From NCBI GenBank assembly GCA_046723645.1, contig JBKOUY010000154.1, forward strand, positions 1 through 5,274: a stretch of 5,274 nt of DNA, in the 5' to 3' direction. Made by a program: the position numbers and the translations under genes. Positions 1-4,851 of this stretch are shown here, piece after piece. The notes beneath the pieces are model-generated. The model searched no databases and was not told the DNA's origin. It worked only from the letters and a program-made list of their open reading frames with translations. The stretch comes from DASQUK01 sp046723645. Lineage in GTDB: Bacteria > Actinomycetota > Acidimicrobiia > Acidimicrobiales > VFJN01. Within the stretch, counting starts at the first letter, position 1, and the number at the start of each line of letters is the position of its first letter.

Positions 1-42
1 CAGCCTGGGTGCGGTCTGCTCGAAGAACTCGGCAAACTCCAT
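1..42 (-). CDS. N-terminal fragment of a possible ECF sigma-70 factor (cut by window edge)
   Basis: Reading the minus strand from the ATG at 42 gives 14 codons, MEFAEFFEQTAPRL, open to the window edge. The pattern 'F-x-E-F-(F/Y)-x-x-x-x-P-R-L' is the usual opening of region 2 in ECF sigma-70 factors of high-GC actinobacteria, and this is the only basis for the functional guess. The gene lies 24 bases downstream of the amine oxidase stop on the same strand, so co-transcription is possible. A G-run (GGGGG on the minus strand, about 12 bases before the ATG) is a poor, distant ribosome site. A small dyad, GGTTtAACC (48-56), sits just upstream of the start. With 14 residues the assignment is tentative; it could be any protein with a short amphipathic N-terminal helix, or not a gene. 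Confidence 0.35.
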   Translation of the reverse strand, partial: MEFAEFFEQTAPRL

Positions 43-66
43 CTGCTGGTTTAACCCCCGGCGACC

Positions 67-1131
67 TCATCCGGTTGACATCGCGTGGTCGGCGAGGATA
101 CGGCCCACCAGGGGCGTGAACTTGAAGCCATGGCCACTGCACGCGGAGCCGATCACCACCGGCCCGATGCGTTCCAGCACGAAGTCCTGGGTCGGCGTCG
201 TCGTGTAGAGGCACGTAGCCGGGAACGACGGAGCCGGATCGAGGCCGGGCAGCCAGTCTTCCACGTACCGCCGAACCCGCTCGGCGGCCACCGGATCGGC
301 CTCGTTCGGGGGCTCGTCCCCCGGATCGGTCACGGAGCCCGTCATGTGCTCGGCGACCTTGACGCCCTCGCCCGGGCTGACCAACCCGTAGCGCCAGGCG
401 TCGGGCCGATGGTGGATGAAGCTCGGCCACTCGGCGAGGGACGTGCCAGACGCAACCCGGGGCAGGAAGTGCTGGATCCGTTCCCGGGTCACCCGCAGGG
501 GCGGCAGGGGGACCCGTGAGCCCAGGACGGCCGGAAGCCAGGCCCCGGCGGTCACCACGGCGATCGAAGCCGTCCATTCGTCGCCGGCGGCACGGACCAC
601 CACCCGGTCGTCGGTCCACGTGAGGGCCGCCGGCCCGGTGGAGAACCGAACATCGGCCCCCAGGTCGCCCGCGCGCCGTTGCAGCGCCCGGACAGTGGCG
701 TCGGCCAGGCAGCGACCGGCCCCGGGGCAATGGACGACGTCGCCCTCGAAGCGCATGCCCGGCCAGCGTTCGCCCGCTGCGCCTGCCGCCAACAGCTCGT
801 GCTCGACGCCGCAGGCAGCCAGTGCCGAGGCGACCGGTCCGACCAGCGCCGGCGCGCCGTGGTCGAGCCCGCCGGTGACCTCCAGGAGCGTCGCGTGGGT
901 GTCGTCCTCGAGCTCACGCCACAGCGGCAGCGCGGCCTGGACCATGCGCACGTAGCGGGGATCGGCGTAGGCGTACCGGAAGATGCGACTGGCACCGTGG
1001 CTGCTGCCGCGGGCGTGCCCCTGCGCGAACTGCTCCACGAGCGCCACCGACCGTCCGCGACGGGCCAGCCACCATGCAGTCGCCGAACCCATCGCGCCCG
1101 CCCCGATGACGACCACGTCGACACGCTCCAT
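67..1131 (-). CDS. FAD-dependent amine oxidase, monomeric sarcosine oxidase / N-methyltryptophan oxidase family
   Basis: A 354-residue cytoplasmic flavoprotein predicted to oxidise a secondary amine or N-methyl amino acid with O2, giving imine/aldehyde and H2O2. Residues 5-15 (DVVVIGAGAMG) are the N-terminal Rossmann FAD-binding motif, followed by acidic E33 at the end of strand 2. GSSHGASRIFR (42-52) matches the family's flavin/substrate segment, with H45, R49 and R52 at the same numbers as in Bacillus monomeric sarcosine oxidase. Y248, K258 and H262 correspond to its Tyr254, Lys265 (oxygen activation) and His269. C307 in CLYTTTP corresponds to the covalent-FAD Cys315, and K337 in SGHGFK to Lys348. 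All key residues are present, so it should be active. The length is slightly below the usual 370-390. Family membership is firm; the substrate (sarcosine, N-methyltryptophan or another amine) is not determined. The ATG at 1131 starts just before the Rossmann strand; an in-frame GTG at 1140 is an alternative. The frame stays open upstream to 1413, but that extension is antisense to the next gene and not protein-like. Confidence 0.9.
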   Translation of the reverse strand: MERVDVVVIGAGAMGSATAWWLARRGRSVALVEQFAQGHARGSSHGASRIFRYAYADPRYVRMVQAALPLWRELEDDTHATLLEVTGGLDHGAPALVGPVASALAACGVEHELLAAGAAGERWPGMRFEGDVVHCPGAGRCLADATVRALQRRAGDLGADVRFSTGPAALTWTDDRVVVRAAGDEWTASIAVVTAGAWLPAVLGSRVPLPPLRVTRERIQHFLPRVASGTSLAEWPSFIHHRPDAWRYGLVSPGEGVKVAEHMTGSVTDPGDEPPNEADPVAAERVRRYVEDWLPGLDPAPSFPATCLYTTTPTQDFVLERIGPVVIGSACSGHGFKFTPLVGRILADHAMSTG

Positions 1132-1140
1132 GACTGTCAC

Positions 1141-1154
1141 ACCAGCCCAGTACA
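1141..1154 (-). promoter_or_regulatory. Possible -10 element of the amine oxidase gene
   Basis: On the minus strand the hexamer TGTACT (1149-1154) matches four of six positions of the -10 consensus. It ends 8 bases before an in-frame GTG (1140) of the amine oxidase. If real, the transcript would begin at or near that GTG and the protein would start MTVMERVD instead of MERVD. No convincing -35 is seen. No good Shine-Dalgarno precedes either start, which fits leaderless initiation but does not prove it. Confidence 0.25.
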
Positions 1155-1217
1155 GTCGCTCTGCCCGGTTCGACGTCGACCGCACAACGGCGTCCTCCAC
1201 GACCCCATCCCACGTCT

Positions 1218-1222
1218 GGAGG
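1218..1222 (+). promoter_or_regulatory. Strong Shine-Dalgarno deciding the start at 1229
   Basis: GGAGG lies 6 bases before the ATG at 1229. The same frame is open back to 983, with an ATG at 1130 that overlaps the oxidase start codon on the other strand. Only the 1229 start has a ribosome site, and the stretch before it is Thr/Ser/Arg-rich and unlike the rest of the protein. The short start is therefore preferred. Confidence 0.8.
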
Positions 1223-1228
1223 CCCGCC

Positions 1229-2263
1229 ATGTCCGGCGACGTCGTTTCCCTGCCCGACTCGTCTCCGCTCTGGGAGGCGCACGAGCATCCCGATCGCCCG
1301 CTCGACCCGGGGGCGCTGCTGTGCTCGTGCGTCACCTGCGAGGCGATGATCATCGCCCAGGCCCGGCGAACGCCCGCAATGGGCATCGCCCTGGCGACCG
1401 CGTGCGATCGCATCGTGGTTGCGGCCGACTACCTGGCCGAGGTCATGGCCGTGGACCGCACGCTTACGCCGTTGCTCTACGTCCGCGACGACCACGTGAG
1501 GCGCCTGTACCTGCCGGTGGACGGCTGGTGGTTCGTCAAGCACGAACGCTGGTGGTCCGAGGCGTGCCGTGAAGACGAGGCCGCGGCCGGGCGCCGGCAC
1601 CCCAGGCATCACGTGGCCAAGCGCCAGTCCGCCGCCAATCGTCGACGGTGGCACGAGGCGGCGGCCGCCGCCTCGGCGGGCGCTGCGCCCGCACCTCTCG
1701 TCACCTTCGTCGGGGTGGCCGAGGCGGTGCGGCCTTGGCGGCAGCGGCACCGCCCGCTGCTCGCCGAGCTGGGCGCCTGGGCGCTCTCGTGCGGCCGCTC
1801 GGTCGACCTCGACCTCGTGGCGCTGATCCTGGCGGCACGCGAGGCCGGCTTCGACGAGGCGCCGCCGGGCTCGTGGACGCGGACCGGCGTCCACCGGTGT
1901 GTGAGCGTCGACGTGCCCAACTGGTGCACACGCGCCAGGGTCCTCTGGCCAATGGGCGTGCCCGCGGCGCTGTGGCAGTTCCTCGATTTCATGGTCGCGA
2001 CCGAGCGACTCGATCTCGACAGCGATCCGATCGAGGAGCTTCGGAAGCCGTTGATGTGCTACGGCGGCCTCGATCGCTCGGGCCGGGAACGCGCGCACGA
2101 GGCCGCCACGGGTGGCGCCGCCGGCCTGGATGGCGACCCGGCCGACCCGCCGATCCGCTGCGAGTGCCACGTGCGATACCGCGGGCCGACCCATGGGGAG
2201 CTGACCGACCTGGCCGCCGCGGGCGCACGATTGCTCGGTCACGCCCGGCCGCTGGCCGATTGA
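1229..2263 (+). CDS. Conserved-looking protein of unknown function, 344 residues, with two Cys clusters
   Basis: I do not recognise a family. The predicted protein is soluble, with no signal peptide or membrane segment. Features in order: an acidic N-terminus; a CSCVTC cluster at residues 32-37; a hydrophobic helical stretch (39-76); a Trp/Tyr-rich segment (92-109, LYLPVDGWWFVKHERWW); and a basic His/Arg/Ala linker (114-150). A second globular part (155-280) is rich in Trp, with Cys at 188, 224, 233 and 277. Near the C-terminus is CECH (311-314). The spacing of CxCxxC and CxCH could bind a metal such as zinc, but no known finger or cluster pattern fits exactly. The ORF is clearly coding: it has a strong Shine-Dalgarno, typical GC-rich third positions and no rare tracts. 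It is divergent from the amine oxidase (97 bases between starts) and ends 9 bases before the stop of the opposing YciI gene, with no terminator seen between them. Confidence 0.75.
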   Translation: MSGDVVSLPDSSPLWEAHEHPDRPLDPGALLCSCVTCEAMIIAQARRTPAMGIALATACDRIVVAADYLAEVMAVDRTLTPLLYVRDDHVRRLYLPVDGWWFVKHERWWSEACREDEAAAGRRHPRHHVAKRQSAANRRRWHEAAAAASAGAAPAPLVTFVGVAEAVRPWRQRHRPLLAELGAWALSCGRSVDLDLVALILAAREAGFDEAPPGSWTRTGVHRCVSVDVPNWCTRARVLWPMGVPAALWQFLDFMVATERLDLDSDPIEELRKPLMCYGGLDRSGRERAHEAATGGAAGLDGDPADPPIRCECHVRYRGPTHGELTDLAAAGARLLGHARPLAD

Positions 2264-2272
2264 GGGAGGTCG

Positions 2273-2565
2273 TCATCTGTCGACGGCACCGGGCATGGCG
2301 TACACCTCGAACCGGGCGAGCTGTGCCGTCACCGCGGGATCCGCGAGGCCAAGTGTCCGCACGCCCTCCTCCGATTCGGCGTCGACGACGGCGAGACCCC
2401 ACGCGCCGGCGGGGTCGGCCACCGGTCCGAAGACGATGGCCGACCCCGCTCGATCTGATCCTGCCAGTAGGCGGCGTGCTGGCCCATGATCGTGGCCTCA
2501 GCCTCATTCATGTCCCGGTCGAACGTCGGCCTGGGCGGGATCAGCTTGTAGAGGAAGCGGCTCAC
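2273..2565 (-). pseudogene. YciI-family protein gene broken by a one-base frameshift
   Basis: The minus strand from GTG 2565 reads (M)SRFLYKLIPPRPTFDRDM and continues through GQHAAYWQDQIERG. Homology to YciI-like (DGPF-type) proteins then stops abruptly in that frame. It resumes in another frame as AIVFGPVADPAGAWGLAVVD and runs through FEVYAMPGAVDR to a TGA at 2273. The two halves join if one base is added at the G-run GGGG (plus-strand C4, 2444-2447), restoring RGSAIVFGPVADP. The repaired protein would be 97 residues, the normal length for the family, with the conserved His (QHAAYW) and Asp (PVADP) both present. The start overlaps the SRPBCC stop (GTGA) and has no own ribosome site, so it depends on translational coupling. 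As written, translation continues out of frame to a stop at 2329 (78 residues). Because a homopolymer is involved and both halves are well preserved, a sequencing or assembly error is as likely as a true recent mutation. YciI-like proteins are small dimeric enzymes or ligand binders of mostly unknown role. Confidence 0.85.
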
Positions 2566-3008
2566 GGCACCAGTGGCTCGCCCGTCTCCAGCAGCGTCTT
2601 GAGGCCGCTCAGGACGATCATCCAGCCGACACCGGCGACGCTCTCGGCCGTCTTCGGGGCGCCGTCGAGGCGGTCGTGGGTGACCGTCAGCAGGGAGTAG
2701 CCGCCGTCCTGCGGTTCGATCTCCCACGTCACGCGGCTCGGCTCCTCGCCCGCGAGGTCGGGGCTGTAGAGCGAGCGCCATCCGTGCACCATCCGCCGGG
2801 GCGGGTCGAACTCGTACATCGGCTCGTCGCCCCAGACGCTGCCGTCGGGTCCCTTCGAGCGGTGCCCGTTGGAGGAGTTCTCGATGCGTGCCTTGTAGAA
2901 GTAGCGCTCCGTGAACTCCGGCTTGGTGATGGCGTCCCAGATCGCCTCAGGCGTGGCCTTGATGAACACCTGGTACACCTGCGTGGTCTGGGCCGTGGTG
3001 GTTGTCAT
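2562..3008 (-). CDS. SRPBCC / AHSA1-domain protein
   Basis: 148 residues covering a single START-like helix-grip (SRPBCC) domain of the activator-of-Hsp90-ATPase-homologue type, which binds hydrophobic small molecules in a cavity. The signature order is present: the first strand VYQVFIKATPEAIWDAIT (11-28) with the helix that follows it; the segment FTERYFY (32-38); MYEFDPPRRMVHGW (64-77); strand RVTWEIEP (92-99); and strand SLLTVTHDRL (105-114). The long C-terminal helix GWMIVLSGLKTLLETGEPL (128-146) is the family's typical ending. It is the middle gene of the operon: its ATG overlaps the ArsR stop (ATGA), and its stop overlaps the GTG of the YciI gene. AGGAGG (3016-3021 on the minus strand) lies 7 bases before the ATG. 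In many actinobacteria such proteins are paired with a non-metal ArsR regulator; the ligand and exact role are unknown. Confidence 0.92.
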   Translation of the reverse strand: MTTTTAQTTQVYQVFIKATPEAIWDAITKPEFTERYFYKARIENSSNGHRSKGPDGSVWGDEPMYEFDPPRRMVHGWRSLYSPDLAGEEPSRVTWEIEPQDGGYSLLTVTHDRLDGAPKTAESVAGVGWMIVLSGLKTLLETGEPLVP

Positions 3009-3325
3009 GAGGTTTCCTCCTCGAGTGACGTTTTGAGGTCGGCGAGCGCCGAGACATGGCGCTCGGTGTACTTGTCGATCCAGCGGTCGTGGATCAGGCG
3101 GATCGGGACCGGGTTCAGAAAGTGCAACTTCTCCCGGCCCGACCGGCGGGTGACGACGAGGCCCGCGTCCTCGAGAACGCGGAGGTGCTTCATCACACCG
3201 AAGCGCGTCATCTGCAGCTCCGACTCGAGGTCGGTGAGCGTTCTCCCGTCCCGTTGGAAGAGCCGGTCGAGCAGGTGTCGGCGTGTCGGGTCGGCGAGCG
3301 CCTTGAACACCCGGTCGTCATCCAC
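3005..3325 (-). CDS. ArsR-family (winged-helix) transcriptional repressor, non-metal type
   Basis: 106 residues from the GTG at 3325. DDDRVFKALADPTRRHLLD (2-20) is the classical ArsR N-terminal helix pair. Residues about 29-54 form the helix-turn-helix (LTDLESELQMTRFGVMKHLR), and 57-70 the wing (VVTRRSGREKLHFL). There is no cysteine in the protein and no ELCVC metal box, so arsenic or zinc sensing is unlikely. Linkage to an SRPBCC protein suggests an organic ligand or stress signal. A GTG at 3355 would add ten residues, but it lies upstream of the predicted -10 and the extra residues are not family-like. From 3325 the message would start on the initiation codon (TATTCT, 7 bases, GTG). The gene leads the ArsR-SRPBCC-YciI operon and probably represses it through the dyad at 3340-3355. 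Confidence 0.92.
   Translation of the reverse strand: MDDDRVFKALADPTRRHLLDRLFQRDGRTLTDLESELQMTRFGVMKHLRVLEDAGLVVTRRSGREKLHFLNPVPIRLIHDRWIDKYTERHVSALADLKTSLEEETS
3016..3021 (-). promoter_or_regulatory. Shine-Dalgarno for the SRPBCC gene inside the end of ArsR
   Basis: The minus strand reads AGGAGG 7 bases before the SRPBCC ATG at 3008, within the last codons (Glu-Glu-Glu) of ArsR. It gives the second gene strong initiation of its own, in addition to coupling through the ATGA overlap. Confidence 0.8.
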
Positions 3326-3362
3326 ACTCCGGAGAATAGGTGACCAAATGGTCACATGTCAA
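3326..3362 (-). promoter_or_regulatory. Promoter of the ArsR-SRPBCC-YciI operon, predicted leaderless
   Basis: On the minus strand a perfect -35 TTGACA (3357-3362) is followed after 18 bases by TATTCT (3333-3338, four of six consensus). Seven bases later comes the GTG at 3325. A start site 7 bases downstream of the -10 coincides with the G of this GTG, so the mRNA would have no 5' leader. There is no properly spaced Shine-Dalgarno: the GGAG at 3327-3330 is only one base from the GTG. Confidence 0.75.
3340..3355. promoter_or_regulatory. Probable ArsR operator dyad between -35 and -10
   Basis: GTGACCA-AA-TGGTCAC is a perfect inverted repeat with 7-base arms and a 2-base centre. It fills most of the spacer between the -35 and -10 of the operon promoter. 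A repressor dimer bound there would block RNA polymerase. Position, symmetry and the adjacent ArsR gene make it the likely autoregulatory operator; this is inferred, not shown. Confidence 0.75.
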
Positions 3363-3374
3363 CGTCCATCCAGC

Positions 3375-3385
3375 CAGGTGACCTG
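3375..3385. repeat. Short dyad CAGGT-G-ACCTG sharing AGGTGACC with the ArsR operator region
   Basis: An 11-base inverted repeat with 5-base arms. Its AGGTGACC (3376-3383) repeats exactly the bases at 3338-3345, which include the left arm of the ArsR operator, 38 bases away. It lies upstream of the -35 of the ArsR operon and could be a weak second binding site. Its short length makes chance plausible. Confidence 0.35.
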
Positions 3386-3401
3386 CGACTGAGCGCGAAG
3401 C

Positions 3402-3415
3402 GTGGCGACCGCCAC
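3402..3415. repeat. Short dyad GTGGCG-AC-CGCCAC
   Basis: A perfect inverted repeat with 6-base arms and a 2-base centre in the intergenic region, about 40 bases upstream of the ArsR -35 and 246 bases before the secreted-protein start. It could be an unrelated operator. Such dyads arise often by chance in GC-rich DNA, and no partner is assigned. Confidence 0.3.
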
Positions 3416-3660
3416 TCATCGTGACATCTGGCACGGCGGGATCCGGCCGCCCCACCCCTAGCCTTTCGGCGACCTGAAGAGCTGGGATGGCGCGGCAGCC
3501 CTGGGGCTACCGCGACCCGCCGCCGCACCGGTCGTCGTCACCGCGCCGAGGGCGCGTGACGCGGCCCGGAGGCGCGCGCCACCACGTCGGCCCCCGGGCC
3601 GGCTCCGGCGCGCCCTGGCGACGGCGACCCACGGGCGATCCGGAGCGAGCACCACCTGAC

Positions 3661-4830
3661 ATGCCGAATTACATCCGCATCTTTGCTGCGGTGGCCCTGA
3701 CGGCCATCGTCGTCCTATCCCTCGGGGCCGTCGGTGACGGAGCCCTGCGTCCCGCGTGGGCAGCGCCGGCCGCCGGTCCCGGCGGGATCGCCCGCTACTT
3801 CGGCCGGGGTGCCTTCGACGGGATCCGCAAGGCGGTGGCCGCCACGCCCCGGACCTGTGCCCTCAGCAACAACGACCTCACGGCGCTGGTCATGGCGCCG
3901 ATCTTCAAGGAGGTGTCGATGGCCGAGACCCCCGACGCCGTCCCGTCGCCGATGACCCTGTCCCGCTGGGACGAGTGGAGCGGCATCCGTTCGGGCTCCT
4001 CCAACCTCGACGCCAACTACGGCCTGTACGCCTTCGGCGACCCGAACACGCCGTACGACCGTGCGTATTGGAATCCGGGCGTGGGCATCTTCCAGTACGA
4101 CCCGGCCGGCGTCGGCGCTCCGTTCACGGCGGCCGAGATGATCAGCGTCCAGTACATCACCCGGGACGTCGCCGCCGGGATGGCCGGGCGCTACTGCGCC
4201 GCCGGGGGCGATGCCGGCCAGCGCCGCGCCGCCGCGTGGCAGCCCTGGGGGGCGCTCGGCGGCATCGCCAAGAGCGAGGCGTTGTTCCAGGAGATGCTCG
4301 GCCGAGGTGTCGCACCGTTCTCCCGCGTCGGGCTGGTCGACGGGGTCGACAACGTCGGCGGAATGGTCAAGCGGCGGTGCCTCAGCGGCGGCAAGCCGTT
4401 GACGTGCTGGTACGTCGATCCCCGCCGGGCGCAGGGCGCGCGCTGGTGGGCGACATCCGATCCCGGCGGCGGCGCCGTCGCCTCGGGGATGGCACCGCTG
4501 TCGGCGCCGTTCTACGTCGTGAAGCGGAACGGCTTCGAGGAACGCCACTGGATGGCGGAGGACACGGGCTACCGAGCGGACCTCGCCGCTCGCCGGCGGC
4601 TGGGGTTCAACGCCCGCCCGATGGACGGCCAACCTGGGTCTGGCCTGCAGTGGTTCGGCGCATCGAACCTGTGCGATCCCGCCCGCCCGGAGATGGGTCG
4701 CACCCCGCCGCCCCTAAAGCCGGCCGCCAAGCCGGCGTCCAAGGCACCGGCCCCCAAGCCGGCAACCGCAGGCCCGTTCGGGGGCATCCCGTTGCTGGAT
4801 GGCGTCAAGTCCGCACCCCGGGCTCGGTGA
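3661..4830 (+). CDS. Secreted protein of unknown family with possible lysozyme-like core and Lys/Pro/Ala tail
   Basis: 389 residues. The N-terminus MPNYIRIFAAVALTAIVVLSLG is a Sec signal peptide: charged start, hydrophobic core at 7-22 and a likely cut after AWA (about residue 34). The mature part has five cysteines (66, 179, 240, 249, 338), consistent with disulfides outside the cell. Residues 66-146 (CALSNNDLTALVMAPIFKEVS ... YWNPGVGIFQYD) recall the Glu-bearing helix and 'G-x-G-x-x-Q' turn of lysozyme/SLT-type folds, with E84 as the candidate acid. This resemblance is by eye and weak. Residues 348-369 are a low-complexity tail of K, P and A, as in proteins that cross or bind the cell wall. 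The ATG at 3661 is chosen because it puts the signal peptide at the start. An upstream in-frame ATG at 3487 would add an Arg/Pro-rich 58 residues. The ribosome site is weak (GGAG, 15 bases away). The stop at 4828-4830 overlaps the TetR operator dyad. Confidence 0.8.
   Translation: MPNYIRIFAAVALTAIVVLSLGAVGDGALRPAWAAPAAGPGGIARYFGRGAFDGIRKAVAATPRTCALSNNDLTALVMAPIFKEVSMAETPDAVPSPMTLSRWDEWSGIRSGSSNLDANYGLYAFGDPNTPYDRAYWNPGVGIFQYDPAGVGAPFTAAEMISVQYITRDVAAGMAGRYCAAGGDAGQRRAAAWQPWGALGGIAKSEALFQEMLGRGVAPFSRVGLVDGVDNVGGMVKRRCLSGGKPLTCWYVDPRRAQGARWWATSDPGGGAVASGMAPLSAPFYVVKRNGFEERHWMAEDTGYRADLAARRRLGFNARPMDGQPGSGLQWFGASNLCDPARPEMGRTPPPLKPAAKPASKAPAPKPATAGPFGGIPLLDGVKSAPRAR
4717..4763 (+). repeat. Direct repeats AAGCCGGC coding for the Lys-Pro-Ala tail
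   Basis: AAGCCGGC occurs at 4717-4724, 4729-4736 and 4756-4763, in the same reading frame, coding Lys-Pro-Ala each time. The first two copies are 12 bases apart. These repeats build the low-complexity C-terminal tail (KPAAKPASKAPAPKPA) of the secreted protein and are a likely site of length variation by slippage. Confidence 0.7.
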
Positions 4831-4843
4831 ATAACTGTTATTC
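4829..4843. promoter_or_regulatory. Probable TetR operator, perfect 15-base dyad
   Basis: GAATAAC-T-GTTATTC has perfect 7-base arms around one central base and is an AT-rich island in GC-rich DNA. It begins inside the stop codon (TGA, 4828-4830) of the secreted-protein gene and ends one base before the end of the -10 of the TetR gene. This is the expected place for autorepression by the TetR product. Its symmetry fits a TetR-type dimer, but I cannot match it to a named regulator's motif. Confidence 0.75.
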
Positions 4844-4851
4844 TGGAAGGC
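4836..4851 (+). promoter_or_regulatory. Extended -10 promoter of the TetR gene, predicted leaderless
   Basis: TG-T-TATTCT (4836-4844) is an extended -10: TG one base before TATTCT (4839-4844). Seven bases later comes the GTG at 4852, so transcription should start on the initiation codon. No clear -35 is visible 17-18 bases upstream, which an extended -10 can tolerate. GGAAGG (4845-4850) is only one base from the GTG, too close for a normal ribosome site. Confidence 0.6.

Larger units (their letters stand above)
3363..3660. other. Intergenic region between the ArsR promoter and the secreted-protein gene
   Basis: About 300 bases with no convincing gene. Open frames on both strands here encode only Arg/Pro/Gly/Ala-rich strings typical of non-coding GC-rich DNA. 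Small dyads occur at 3375-3385 and 3402-3415. TAGCCT (3459-3464, plus strand) fits the loose actinobacterial -10 pattern TAnnnT and might serve the secreted-protein gene, but no -35 is seen at the right distance. GC-rich self-complementary runs near 3561-3615 lack a T-tract and are not called as a terminator. Confidence 0.5.

Noticed and set aside
914..2242. Long minus-strand open frame antisense to the unknown protein (442 codons)
   Set aside because: Its sequence is Arg/Gly/Pro/His-rich with no domain. Its last part is the oxidase gene in a wrong frame, and the plus-strand gene at 1229 has a strong ribosome site and natural composition.
2255..2290. Intrinsic terminator between the converging genes
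   Set aside because: Only very short complementary pairs occur and no T-run on either strand. The two stops are 9 bases apart, so transcripts probably overlap.
2440..2450. Programmed -1 frameshifting in the YciI gene
   Set aside because: The minus-strand sequence (CGG GGT CGG) is not a classical slippery heptamer. No stimulatory hairpin is evident, and YciI proteins are not known to need recoding. A one-base lesion or read error is simpler.
3005..3325. Metal-sensing (arsenic/zinc) role for the ArsR protein
   Set aside because: It has no cysteine and no recognisable metal box. The partner genes are SRPBCC and YciI, not an arsenite pump or reductase.
3561..3615. GC-rich hairpins (such as CGGCCC-CC-GGGCCG) as an attenuator or terminator
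   Set aside because: There is no T-tract. Such pairings are expected by chance at this GC content.
3487..3660. Upstream extension of the secreted protein from ATG 3487
   Set aside because: The 58 added residues are Arg/Pro/Gly-rich and would bury the signal peptide inside the protein. The start at 3661 puts the signal peptide at the N-terminus.
3715..4632. Minus-strand open frame opposite the secreted-protein gene
   Set aside because: Composition is typical of the antisense of a GC-rich gene (Arg, Gly, Ala, Val, His), with no start signal or motif. The plus-strand frame has a signal peptide.
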